14,184 nucleotides of DNA from JAWXUT01 sp044426075 (GTDB lineage Bacteria; Bacillota; Clostridia; Christensenellales; DTU072): assembly GCA_044426075.1 (NCBI GenBank), contig JAWXUT010000036.1, forward strand, positions 1 through 14,184, in the 5' to 3' direction. Shown in pieces: positions 7,748-14,184 of this stretch; positions within the stretch are counted from its first letter, which is position 1; each line of letters starts with the position of its first letter. A program made the translations under genes and the position numbers. A model generated the notes under the pieces. That model searched no databases. It worked only from the letters and a program-made list of their open reading frames with translations, and was not told the origin of the DNA.

Positions 7748-7748
<1 letters not shown>
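7712..7748 (-). terminator. Rho-independent terminator of the tRNA cluster
   Basis: AAAAATTCCTAC (7712-7723) and GTAGGAATTTTT (7736-7747) form a perfect 12-bp stem, extended inside by CGC-TGAT-GCG after one mismatch. On the minus strand it is followed by T-rich TTTTTCATTTTTC. The hairpin begins immediately at the CCA end of tRNA-Tyr. Confidence 0.88.
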
Positions 7749-7832
<84 letters not shown>

Positions 7833-7835
7833 ATA

Positions 7836-7910
7836 TGGAGCTGGCTATTGGAATCGAACCAACAACCTGCTGATTACAAATCAGCTGCTCTACCGTTGAG
7901 CCAAGCCAGC
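7836..7910 (-). tRNA. tRNA-Thr (TGT)
   Basis: 75 nt, acceptor GCTGGCT/AGCCAGC, anticodon TGT in GATTTGTAATC, T-loop GGTTCGATTCC, encoded TCCA. Three bases separate it from tRNA-Tyr. Confidence 0.97.
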
Positions 7911-7930
7911 TTGAATGCTTTGTGTGTTTT

Positions 7931-8006
7931 TGGTGCCTTGGGGCGGAATCGAACCACCGACACGGGGATTTTCAGTCCCCTGCTCTACCGACTGAGCTAC
8001 CAAGGC
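7931..8006 (-). tRNA. tRNA-Phe (GAA)
   Basis: 76 nt, acceptor GCCTTGG/CCAAGGC, anticodon GAA in GACTGAAAATC, T-loop GGTTCGATTCC, encoded ACCA. Confidence 0.97.
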
Positions 8007-8011
8007 AATTG

Positions 8012-8088
8012 TGGCGATCCGGAAGGGTCTCGAACCCTCGACCTCTAGCGTGACAGGCTAGCGCTCTAACCATCTGAGCTACCGGACC
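8012..8088 (-). tRNA. tRNA-Asp (GTC)
   Basis: 77 nt, acceptor GGTCCGG/CCGGATC with one G-T pair, anticodon GTC in CCTGTCACG, T-loop GGTTCGAGACC, discriminator G and encoded CCA. Confidence 0.97.
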
Positions 8089-8123
8089 GTAAATTGTCGC
8101 TTAAACAATAGTTTTTTGTATAT

Positions 8124-8200
8124 TGGTGGGCCTTCACGGACTTGAACCGCGGACCAATCGGTTATGAGCCGACCGCTCTAACCAACTGAGCTAAAGGCCC
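8124..8200 (-). tRNA. tRNA with CAT anticodon: elongator Met or Ile2
   Basis: 77 nt, acceptor GGGCCTT/AAGGCCC, anticodon CAT in GGCTCATAACC, T-loop GGTTCAAGTCC, encoded ACCA. It lacks the GGG/CCC anticodon-stem pairs of an initiator tRNA and has a paired first base, so it is not fMet. C4-G69 and C5-G68 in the acceptor stem are determinants described for lysidine-modified Ile2 in E. coli, so Ile2 (read as isoleucine for ATA after TilS action) is a real alternative to Met. Confidence 0.93.
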
Positions 8201-8216
8201 ATAAGTTTTATACTTA

Positions 8217-8293
<77 letters not shown>

Positions 8294-8325
8294 ATCACTG
8301 TGACCTCATTTAAAGCGACTGCTAT

Positions 8326-8354
8326 ATAATAACCCACTTTGCGATTTTTGTCAA
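8326..8354 (-). promoter_or_regulatory. Promoter of the tRNA cluster
   Basis: On the minus strand TTGACA (8354-8349), a 17-base spacer, then TATTAT (8331-8326). The start would be near 8319, about 25 bases before tRNA-Pro. The A/T palindrome AACTTTTTTAAAAAAGTT (8367-8384) just upstream could act as an UP element. Confidence 0.9.
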
Positions 8355-8684
8355 CGATTTTCACTCAACTTTTTTAAAAAAGTTTTTTTGAAACGTCTTA
8401 ACAATAGTCGCTCCCTCGGTTGTGTGTATATGTTATACTAAATTAAATTTTTTTGCAAGCGTTTTAATTAATGTTTTTAAAATTTTATTCCATTCTGTTT
8501 TTGAATCTATTTTTCTGTATAAATATGATACTATATATAAAGGGAATAACTGATATTCTGCTACAATAATACGCAAATTTGTAACAAAAAAAATAATTTA
8601 CAAGAAGTTTACGAAAAAATGTTTACAAGTTGCAACATTTGTGTTACACTTGTTTAGTAAAACAAAACTCACGGGAGAGATAAA
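8355..8684. other. AT-rich divergent intergenic region between tRNA cluster and transporter
   Basis: No gene is seen. It holds the palindrome AACTTTTTTAAAAAAGTT at 8367-8384. Besides the promoter listed at 8622-8650, two plus-strand candidates occur: TTGAAT/17/TATGAT at 8501-8529, and an extended -10 TGTTATACT at 8431-8439. Either would give a transporter leader of about 150-240 nt. No riboswitch or repeat family is recognised in it. Confidence 0.6.
8622..8650 (+). promoter_or_regulatory. Promoter of the transporter gene
   Basis: TTTACA (8622-8627), 17 bases, TACACT (8645-8650). The start codon is at 8685, with GGGAGAG in between, so the leader would be about 28 nt. Confidence 0.6.
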
Positions 8685-10169
8685 ATGTCAGATTTCAACG
8701 ATATGTCAACTGGGCCTCAAGAAGGCGATAGTTGGATTAGTAAAATCAAAAATCGCAAACCTAAAACACCACTAACTGATATCGAAAAAACTTGGGCATT
8801 ATATGACGCAGGCAATTCTGCAATATATATGTTCTTTATTTTAATAGGTGTTTCTATTGGCGAATTAGCTTATGGCACATATTTTGCAACAAATCAAACG
8901 CAAACAATGTCAATTTTCAACGCATCAACTGGTGTTATCGTTGCTTTATTGGGCCCAATTTTAGGTTCAATTGCGGATAACAAGGGTCGCAAAAAATCAC
9001 TATTCAAATTCTTTGTATATATGGGTGTAGGCGGTTGTTACTTCTCACTTATAGCAAACTTTGCAAGTTTGGCTTCATTTGATAGCGGATTATTTGCTTG
9101 GGGCTTCTTTGTTCCATTTGCAATTAGTATCTTTTTAATTCTAATTGGTCTTGGTGGAAGCTTGCTTTTCTACGACAGTATGTTGGGTGACGTTACAACA
9201 GAAGAAAGGTCAGATATTGTTAGTTCAAAAGGCTTTGCATATGGATATATATTTAGTCTTATTCCATTTTCAATCTGCTTGGCAATTTACTATTTCTTTA
9301 TGACACCAACTGATTCTGTTATAAACTACGGTTTCACTGAAGCAGGTAGTTATGCCGCAATAAGGCTTGCAATTACAGCTTGTTTGTGTATTTCTGGTAC
9401 TTGGTGGTTGTGTTTCTCACGCCCACTTATCAAAAAGTTTGAACAAAAAACTGGTGTTGACCCAGTTCCTAATCAAATTCGTAATGCATTTAAAAAGCTT
9501 GGTGAAACATTTAGAGAAGTTAAAAAATACAAAGCAGCTTTCTTGTTCTTATTAGCTTTCTTCTTCTACATAAATGGTGTTAATACAATTATAGCATTGT
9601 CAGCTACATATGCAAAAGATATCTTCAGCAATAACGGTAGCGGAATTGATAACTCAATGCTAAACGTTTACTTGATTGTTGCGTTAATGTGCACACAAGT
9701 TATAGCTTGCGGTTGCAGCATCTTGTTTGGTAACTTGAGCCAAAAGGTTAGCCCTAAAAAACTTATTATTCTATCTGTTTTTGGCTATCTAGCATTCGTT
9801 GTTTATGGCATATTTATGAACAACCTTTTTGACTTCTTCTTACTAGCATTTGGTATTGGTATCTTCCAAGGTGGAATACAAGCATTGTCACGTAGTTACT
9901 TCTGTAAATTAGCTCCACCAGAAAAAATGAGTCAATTCTTTGGATTGTATGACATCTTTAACAAGAGCAGTAACTTTATCGGAAGCGCACTATTTGCTCT
10001 AATTACAACCATTTCAATGGGCTACTTGGGCAATGACGCTACTGGTGTTATATTGAGTAACAGAATAGCTGTTGCTTGCCTTGCATCACTATTTGTTGTT
10101 GGTCTTGCAATAATGTTCTTTATTCCAGCAAACAAGGCTGATAAGGCAAACAATTTAAACAAAGCTTAA
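8685..10169 (+). CDS. Major facilitator transporter of the UMF1/Atg22-like family
   Basis: A 494-residue membrane protein with about 12 hydrophobic segments. After a polar N-terminus, TPLTDIEKTWALYDAGNSAI (about 28-47) is the typical entry of the UMF1 (Atg22-like) MFS family, where W-x-L-Y-D-x-x-N-S-A is characteristic. The MFS motif A between helices 2 and 3 is GSIADNKGRKK (94-104). A cytoplasmic loop of charged residues (about 252-290) separates the two halves. The C-terminal half contains GIGIFQGGIQALSRSYFCKLAPPEKMSQFFGLYD in which QALSRS and the PP-E-x-x-x-FFGLY stretch are also typical of the family. Substrate is unknown; yeast Atg22 exports amino acids from the vacuole, but that cannot be transferred here. 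ATG at 8685 follows GGGAGAG. Single-gene transcript bounded by a promoter and a strong terminator. Confidence 0.93.
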   Translation: MSDFNDMSTGPQEGDSWISKIKNRKPKTPLTDIEKTWALYDAGNSAIYMFFILIGVSIGELAYGTYFATNQTQTMSIFNASTGVIVALLGPILGSIADNKGRKKSLFKFFVYMGVGGCYFSLIANFASLASFDSGLFAWGFFVPFAISIFLILIGLGGSLLFYDSMLGDVTTEERSDIVSSKGFAYGYIFSLIPFSICLAIYYFFMTPTDSVINYGFTEAGSYAAIRLAITACLCISGTWWLCFSRPLIKKFEQKTGVDPVPNQIRNAFKKLGETFREVKKYKAAFLFLLAFFFYINGVNTIIALSATYAKDIFSNNGSGIDNSMLNVYLIVALMCTQVIACGCSILFGNLSQKVSPKKLIILSVFGYLAFVVYGIFMNNLFDFFLLAFGIGIFQGGIQALSRSYFCKLAPPEKMSQFFGLYDIFNKSSNFIGSALFALITTISMGYLGNDATGVILSNRIAVACLASLFVVGLAIMFFIPANKADKANNLNKA

Positions 10170-10201
10170 ACACTTAAGTCAAAATAGCATTATACATAAT
10201 T

Positions 10202-10242
10202 AAAGGCTGTAAAGATTATTTTTCTTTACAGCCTTTTTGTTT
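10202..10242 (+). terminator. Rho-independent terminator after the transporter gene, shared with convergent xylB
   Basis: AAAGGCTGTAAAGA (10202-10215) and TCTTTACAGCCTTT (10223-10236) form a perfect 14-bp stem with a 7-base loop, followed by TTTTTGTTT on the plus strand. On the minus strand the tail is weaker (CCTTTAATT), so it may also serve xylB, whose stop lies 14 bases away. Confidence 0.93.
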
Positions 10243-10255
10243 GATTTTGCAAATA

Positions 10256-11722
10256 TTAGAATAGCTCTTTTAAGTTATTATACAATTTTTTATAAGTGTT
10301 ATATTTACTATCATATGCGTTTGAATTGGTGCACTTGGTTACATTGCTAAACACAACAAACTCCTCGCACGCCTCTTCTACGCTATCAAATAAATTTGCG
10401 CCAACACCCGCAAGAATTGCAACACCCTTGCAACCAGATTCTTGAGAGTCCGACATTGTTACATCACTTTTAAAGTTGTTGGCCAACATCTCTCTCACTA
10501 TTAAACTGCGCGCAGTGCCACCCGAAACACGAACTTCGGTAGCCTTAACTCCCATTTCTTCCATAACACTCATACAATCCCTTTGACTGAAAACCACGCC
10601 TTCTAACACGCTTTTATACATTGTGTTAATGTTGTCAGTTGTATCTAATCCAAAGAAAACGCCTTTTGCATTTGGGTCTAGGTGCGGTGTGCGCTCGCCC
10701 ATTAAGTATGGCAAGAAAATAAGCTTGCTTGCTTTATCCATAAGTTTTATAGCTTCTGCGTCCAGCTCTTTATAGCTCTTATCTTGCGCAAAATTATCCC
10801 TAAACCACTTAATGCTAACGCCAAAACCTTGCGTTACACCCATTATGTGCCACTTGCCTTTAACAGCGTGACAAAATGTGTGTACACGACCCAAACTATC
10901 AATTAATGGCTTGTCGGTGTGCGCAAAAACAACTCCGCTTGAACCTAAATTGTCGCTCACAATGCCCTCTTTTACAATGCCATTGCCAATAGCGCTAGCA
11001 GCTTGATCACCCGCGCCCGCAATTAGCACACACTTTGAAGTTAGCCCCGTTGCTGTTGCCATAGCATCAGTTACTGTGCCGATAACCTCTTCACTTTCGT
11101 ATAGTTTAGGCAGCCACTCCTCTTTTATGTCAAAGGCGGACAAAATTTCTTTACTGAAACATCGGTTTTTTATATCCAACAACTGCATTCCGCTTGCGTC
11201 TGACACATCTGTGCTGTATTTGCCAGTCAATTTAAAGTTGATATAATCTTTAGGCAACATTATATGTGCTATTTTGCTGTAAATTTCTGGTTCGTTGTTC
11301 TTAACCCATAATATTTTGGACAAAGTAAAGCCGGTTAGTGCGGGATTAGCTGTAATTTCTATCAACTTTTCCGCACCAATTACGCTAGTAATTTCTTCAC
11401 ACTCGCGCTCGGTTCTTTGGTCGCACCAAATTATTGATGGACGCAAAACCTCGTTGTTCTCATCAAGAAGCACAAGCCCGTGCATCTGCCCACCAACACC
11501 AACGCCCACAATTTTATCGCCCACATCGTTTTTATCAACTAGGTTTTTAATACACTTTGTTGTTGCGCTAAACCAGTCACTTGGCTGCTGCTCAATGTGT
11601 TTTTCTTTTATAGTGTAAAGTGGATAAGTTTCGTCGTGCATATCAATAATATTCAACTTTTCATCGAATAAAACCGCCTTTGTGCCCGACGTGCCTATAT
11701 CTATTCCCAATAGAAACTTCAC
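10256..11722 (-). CDS. xylB: Xylulokinase
   Basis: FGGY-family sugar kinase that phosphorylates D-xylulose to xylulose-5-phosphate with ATP, feeding the pentose phosphate pathway. The 488 residues are a usual length. The N-terminal phosphate-binding segment is GIDIGTSGTKAVLFD (6-20). QMHG is at 79-82, and IIWCDQRT at 97-104. The catalytic base is expected at D239 in AGAGDQAA, matching D233 of the E. coli enzyme. The C-terminal FGGY half includes RVSGGTARSLIVREMLAN. The start is GTG (11720-11722), with AGGGGGC in front that begins in the xylA stop codon 9 bases upstream, suggesting coupled translation. Adjacent xylA supports xylulose as the substrate over related FGGY sugars. Confidence 0.96.
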   Translation of the reverse strand: MKFLLGIDIGTSGTKAVLFDEKLNIIDMHDETYPLYTIKEKHIEQQPSDWFSATTKCIKNLVDKNDVGDKIVGVGVGGQMHGLVLLDENNEVLRPSIIWCDQRTERECEEITSVIGAEKLIEITANPALTGFTLSKILWVKNNEPEIYSKIAHIMLPKDYINFKLTGKYSTDVSDASGMQLLDIKNRCFSKEILSAFDIKEEWLPKLYESEEVIGTVTDAMATATGLTSKCVLIAGAGDQAASAIGNGIVKEGIVSDNLGSSGVVFAHTDKPLIDSLGRVHTFCHAVKGKWHIMGVTQGFGVSIKWFRDNFAQDKSYKELDAEAIKLMDKASKLIFLPYLMGERTPHLDPNAKGVFFGLDTTDNINTMYKSVLEGVVFSQRDCMSVMEEMGVKATEVRVSGGTARSLIVREMLANNFKSDVTMSDSQESGCKGVAILAGVGANLFDSVEEACEEFVVFSNVTKCTNSNAYDSKYNTYKKLYNNLKELF

Positions 11723-11731
11723 TTTTGCCCC

Positions 11732-13036
11732 CTAAATTTTAACCGTCATTATAGCTTGATTTACAACTGATTCCAACCACTCTTGCTTAGAACTCTTGTT
11801 GGTTGCAACTTCGCCGTTAGCAAAAATGTAACTCTCCATATCCTCAAGCGTTGCGCCCGACACAATCGCCTTGCCAATCTCGCTATTTTGATATGCGCTG
11901 TATCTGTTATCCACAAAACCGTCAATAACACCCTCATTAATTAGCTTATCTGCAACCAAAAGACCTAGTGCAAATGTATCCATACCAGCAATGTATGCAA
12001 GAATGATATCCTCTTCATCAGTGCTACCTCTGCGCGTTTTTGCGTCGAAGTTAAGTCCACCATTTGTAAATCCACCAGCTTTTATAACTTCATACATACA
12101 TAACGCTGTGTCATATATGTTTGTTGGAAATTGGTCTGTATCCCAACCCAAAAGCATATCGCCTTGGTTTGCATCAATGCTTCCGAAGAAGTTGTTAATG
12201 CGCGCCATATTTAACTCGTGTGAAAATGTGTGACCCGCTAGTGTTGCGTGATTTGCTTCAATATTAAGTTTGAAATCCTTATCTAAACCATATTTTTGCA
12301 AGAATGCAATAACTGTGCATACGTCAAAATCATATTGATGTTTTGTTGGTTCTTTTGGCTTTGGTTCAATGTAAAAATCACCAGTGAAGCCTATTTTTCT
12401 GCCATATGCCACCGCCATTTTCATAAGACGCGCCATATTATCCAACTCTAGCTCTGTGTTTGTGTTTAAAAGAGTGTCGTAGCCCTCTCTTCCACCCCAA
12501 AATACATAGCCCGTGCCGCCAAAGGCAACTGTAAGCTCCAATGCCTTTTTGATTTGAGCCGCAGCATATGCAAATACATCTGGATTTGGGCTTGTGCCCG
12601 CACCAAACGCATATCTAGGATTAGAAAAACAGTTGGCTGTGCCCCACAAACATTTGATGCCGGTGCGCGCCATTTCTTTTTTAATTATTTCCGCAATGAT
12701 ATCTAAATTTGCGTTGCTTTCTTGCAAAGTTGCGCCTTCTGGTGCAATATCTCTATCGTGGAAGCAGAAATATTCTACCCCCAAGCACTCCATATATTCA
12801 AATGCCTTTTGAACTTTTGCCTTGTAAATGTCAATTGGATTGCTTGCGCCATAGCTTTTATCAACAGTGCCATCGCCAAACATATCTTTGCCGTCGCCAC
12901 ACATTGTGTGCCAATAAGACATTGCAAACTTCAAATAATCTTTCATTTTTTTGCCTTGAACAACCCTTTCGCTGTCATAAAACTTGTATGCCAATGGATT
13001 GGTAGAGGTTACGCCTTCATAAATAACTTTTTTCAT
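11732..13036 (-). CDS. xylA: Xylose isomerase, class II
   Basis: Converts D-xylose to D-xylulose in the cytoplasm, using two divalent metals. With 434 residues and a long N-terminus it belongs to the class II group. Catalytic H93 and D96 are in FCFHDRDIAPEG. Metal ligands expected from the family are all visible: E224 (FYIEPKP), E260 and H263 (LNIEANHATLAGH), D288 (GSIDAN), D299 and D301 (GWDTDQFP), and the D in LNFDAKTRRGS. VFWGGREGY (178-186) is also diagnostic. The ATG is preceded by AAGGAG at good spacing. First gene of the xylAB operon, divergent from an AraC-type gene, with the promoter at 13066-13093. Confidence 0.98.
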   Translation of the reverse strand: MKKVIYEGVTSTNPLAYKFYDSERVVQGKKMKDYLKFAMSYWHTMCGDGKDMFGDGTVDKSYGASNPIDIYKAKVQKAFEYMECLGVEYFCFHDRDIAPEGATLQESNANLDIIAEIIKKEMARTGIKCLWGTANCFSNPRYAFGAGTSPNPDVFAYAAAQIKKALELTVAFGGTGYVFWGGREGYDTLLNTNTELELDNMARLMKMAVAYGRKIGFTGDFYIEPKPKEPTKHQYDFDVCTVIAFLQKYGLDKDFKLNIEANHATLAGHTFSHELNMARINNFFGSIDANQGDMLLGWDTDQFPTNIYDTALCMYEVIKAGGFTNGGLNFDAKTRRGSTDEEDIILAYIAGMDTFALGLLVADKLINEGVIDGFVDNRYSAYQNSEIGKAIVSGATLEDMESYIFANGEVATNKSSKQEWLESVVNQAIMTVKI

Positions 13037-13065
13037 AGTAGTTACTCCTTAATATTTATACTTTA

Positions 13066-13093
13066 ATTATAATACATTTGATTGACAATACAA
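13066..13093 (-). promoter_or_regulatory. xylAB promoter, strong -10 but weak -35
   Basis: On the minus strand a perfect TATAAT (13071-13066) follows TTGTAT (13093-13088) by 16 bases. Only three of six -35 bases match, which fits an activator-dependent promoter. The start would be near 13059, giving a leader of about 23 nt. Its -35 box abuts that of the divergent promoter. Confidence 0.7.
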
Positions 13094-13110
13094 GGCGGAA
13101 GTTATATAAT
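13082..13110 (+). promoter_or_regulatory. Consensus promoter of the AraC-family gene
   Basis: TTGACA (13082-13087), exactly 17 bases, TATAAT (13105-13110): a perfect sigma-A consensus. The start would be near 13117, about 26 nt before the ATG. The -35 lies inside ATTG-A-CAAT (13081-13089), a small palindrome. Confidence 0.88.
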
Positions 13111-13125
13111 TATAGACAAAAGTTA
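13099..13125. promoter_or_regulatory. Candidate AraC-type direct-repeat operator
   Basis: AAGTTA occurs at 13099-13104 and again at 13120-13125, a 21-bp step, the spacing of the araI1/araI2 half-sites of classical AraC. Relative to the predicted xylA start they lie at about -40 and -61, a usual activator position. Relative to the AraC-family gene they cover the -10 and start region, where binding would repress. Only six bases repeat well, so this is tentative. Confidence 0.35.
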
Positions 13126-13142
13126 CTATATTGAGGTGAATT

Positions 13143-13907
13143 ATGGATTATGAACAACAACACTCTAAGGGTGAAAACTATATTTATCATCAAAATGATG
13201 TGAGTTTATCTTTTCCGCTGCACTTACACAACAGTTTTGAACTACTTTTTTGCCTAGAAGGCAGCATTGAAGTGGAAATTGAATCGCAAAAATACAATTT
13301 GCAAAGTGGCGAAGTTTTGCTTATAAACCCCTTAAACATTCACGCATACAAAACAACAGAACACAGTTTAACCTATCTCTGTATTTTTTCTAACCAATAC
13401 ATATCAGATTTTTATGAAAAATACGCCCTTTTGAGCGCGACAAACCCCATATTCACCATTAAAAACACCAAAGAAGTTATAGAAAAATTGCAAACTAATC
13501 ATCCTTTCTATATAAAAAGCGCCTTATATGATGTTATAATACAATATATAAACAACCGAGAGTTTTGTGCGCAAACCAATGCGCATACTGAAATTTTGAA
13601 GCACATTGTAATATATATTTCACAAAATTACAAACAAAACATAACCTTAACTTCGCTATCGCAAGAGTTAGGATACTCATATAACTATATATCTGCCCAG
13701 TTTAAAAAATACTTTAACAACAATTTTTTGCACGTTGTAAACAGTTTTAGAATTTCTTGCGCCAAAAGACTATTAAAAAACAGCGCTTTAAACATCACAA
13801 ATATTGCATCAGAGTGCGGATTTGACTCTTTGCGAACATTTAACAGAGTGTTTTTGTCATTTACAAACATAACCCCAAAACAATATCGCAATAGCACAAC
13901 ATTGTAG
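13143..13907 (+). CDS. AraC-family transcriptional regulator, probable xylAB activator
   Basis: A 254-residue cytoplasmic DNA-binding protein. The N-terminal half is a small cupin-type sensor domain: PLHLHNSFELLFCLEG (25-40), then IEVEIESQKYNLQSGEVLLINPLNIHAY (42-69 in part), typical of sugar-sensing AraC proteins. The C-terminal domain has two helix-turn-helix units, around 168-188 (LTSLSQELGYSYNYISAQFK) and 216-238 (LNITNIASECGFDSLRTFNR), ending in the family signature NITPKQYR. The ATG is preceded by GAGGTG. It is transcribed away from xylA with a shared control region, so control of xylose use is the natural inference; the effector may be xylose or another sugar. Confidence 0.92.
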   Translation: MDYEQQHSKGENYIYHQNDVSLSFPLHLHNSFELLFCLEGSIEVEIESQKYNLQSGEVLLINPLNIHAYKTTEHSLTYLCIFSNQYISDFYEKYALLSATNPIFTIKNTKEVIEKLQTNHPFYIKSALYDVIIQYINNREFCAQTNAHTEILKHIVIYISQNYKQNITLTSLSQELGYSYNYISAQFKKYFNNNFLHVVNSFRISCAKRLLKNSALNITNIASECGFDSLRTFNRVFLSFTNITPKQYRNSTTL

Positions 13908-13924
13908 ATTAATTAAGACAAATT

Positions 13925-14184
13925 TTACTCAAATAACGCGTAAATTCTAATAGCATATCCAGACAATTTTGAGCCAAATTCATACTCGGTTTCAAATGTT
14001 TCATCTGTGTACCAACCCATAAATGTGTATCCCTCTTTTTCGGGGTCGGCGGGTGCTGTAATTGTGGATAGGGTTGTTGTAATCACGCAATTTATATACG
14101 TTCCACCATAAGTTTCATAATAAATTACGCAAGTTGTGCCCGTAACAGCAGTGGTTGTAATGGTTAAATATTTGGAATATTGCC
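13925..14184 (-). CDS. 3' end of a surface protein with InlB B-type repeat (partial)
   Basis: An open frame of 85 codons plus stop (TAA at 13925-13927) runs off the right window edge. The last 70 residues match the Listeria-Bacteroides (InlB B-repeat, Flg_new) pattern: VIYYETYGGTYI, then TITAPADPEKEGYTFMGWY followed by TDETFETEYEF, ending in an IRIYALFE strand in place of the usual LYAKW. The repeat is common in secreted or wall-bound proteins of Firmicutes. There is no LPXTG sorting signal after it, so if it is anchored, this must be by another means at the N-terminus, such as a lipid. It converges with the AraC-family gene with only 17 bases between the stops and no clear terminator hairpin. 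Confidence 0.85.
   Translation of the reverse strand, partial: QYSKYLTITTTAVTGTTCVIYYETYGGTYINCVITTTLSTITAPADPEKEGYTFMGWYTDETFETEYEFGSKLSGYAIRIYALFE

Noticed and set aside
8092..8109. Small hairpin ATTGT/ACAAT between tRNA-Asp and the CAT tRNA
   Set aside because: Only 5 bp with a 7-base loop in AT-rich spacer; no T-tract and not distinguishable from chance.
13081..13093. CcpA cre site or XylR (ROK) operator at xylA
   Set aside because: The short palindrome ATTGACAAT and flanks do not match the cre consensus or the long TTAGTTTGTTT-type XylR operator.

Overview
The window looks like chromosomal DNA of a low-GC Gram-positive bacterium, most likely a Clostridia-like anaerobe. The grounds are AT-rich intergenic DNA, near-consensus sigma-A promoters, strong GGAGG-type ribosome binding sites, rho-independent terminators, several lipoproteins with clear lipoboxes, and a class II xylose isomerase. 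No species can be named from the sequence alone.

Left part (1-7226, minus strand). One operon starts at a strong promoter (7198-7226). It runs through a small Ig-like lipoprotein, proS (prolyl-tRNA synthetase), a 523-residue lipoprotein of unknown family, pgsA (phosphatidylglycerophosphate synthase) and valS (valyl-tRNA synthetase), and ends at a terminator (121-156). Directly behind that terminator, from 116 down to the window edge, lies the 5' end of what appears to be a group IIC intron, a class known to insert just after terminator hairpins. Neither synthetase gene has a T-box leader in this window.

Middle part (7295-8354, minus strand). Six tRNA genes form one cluster, in transcription order Pro(TGG), CAT (Met or Ile2), Asp(GTC), Phe(GAA), Thr(TGT), Tyr(GTA). 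All encode their CCA end. They have a consensus promoter and a terminator that abuts tRNA-Tyr. A small GIY-YIG protein of the YhbQ/UPF0213 type follows, then a roughly 100-nt untranslated stretch with its own terminator.

Right part. A plus-strand UMF1/Atg22-type major facilitator transporter (8685-10169) ends at a perfect 14-bp terminator that lies between it and the convergent xylB. The xylAB operon (xylose isomerase and xylulokinase, minus strand) is divergent from an AraC-family regulator (13143-13907). The two promoters lie back to back, their -35 boxes touching. A candidate pair of regulator half-sites 21 bp apart is placed where it could activate xylAB and repress the regulator. The window ends in the 3' end of a minus-strand surface protein carrying an InlB B-type (Listeria-Bacteroides) repeat.

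Most of the content is ordinary housekeeping and sugar metabolism. The items most worth following up are the intron junction at the valS terminator, the near-copy of that terminator behind the transporter gene, the uncharacterised 523-residue lipoprotein between proS and pgsA, and the xyl/AraC control region.
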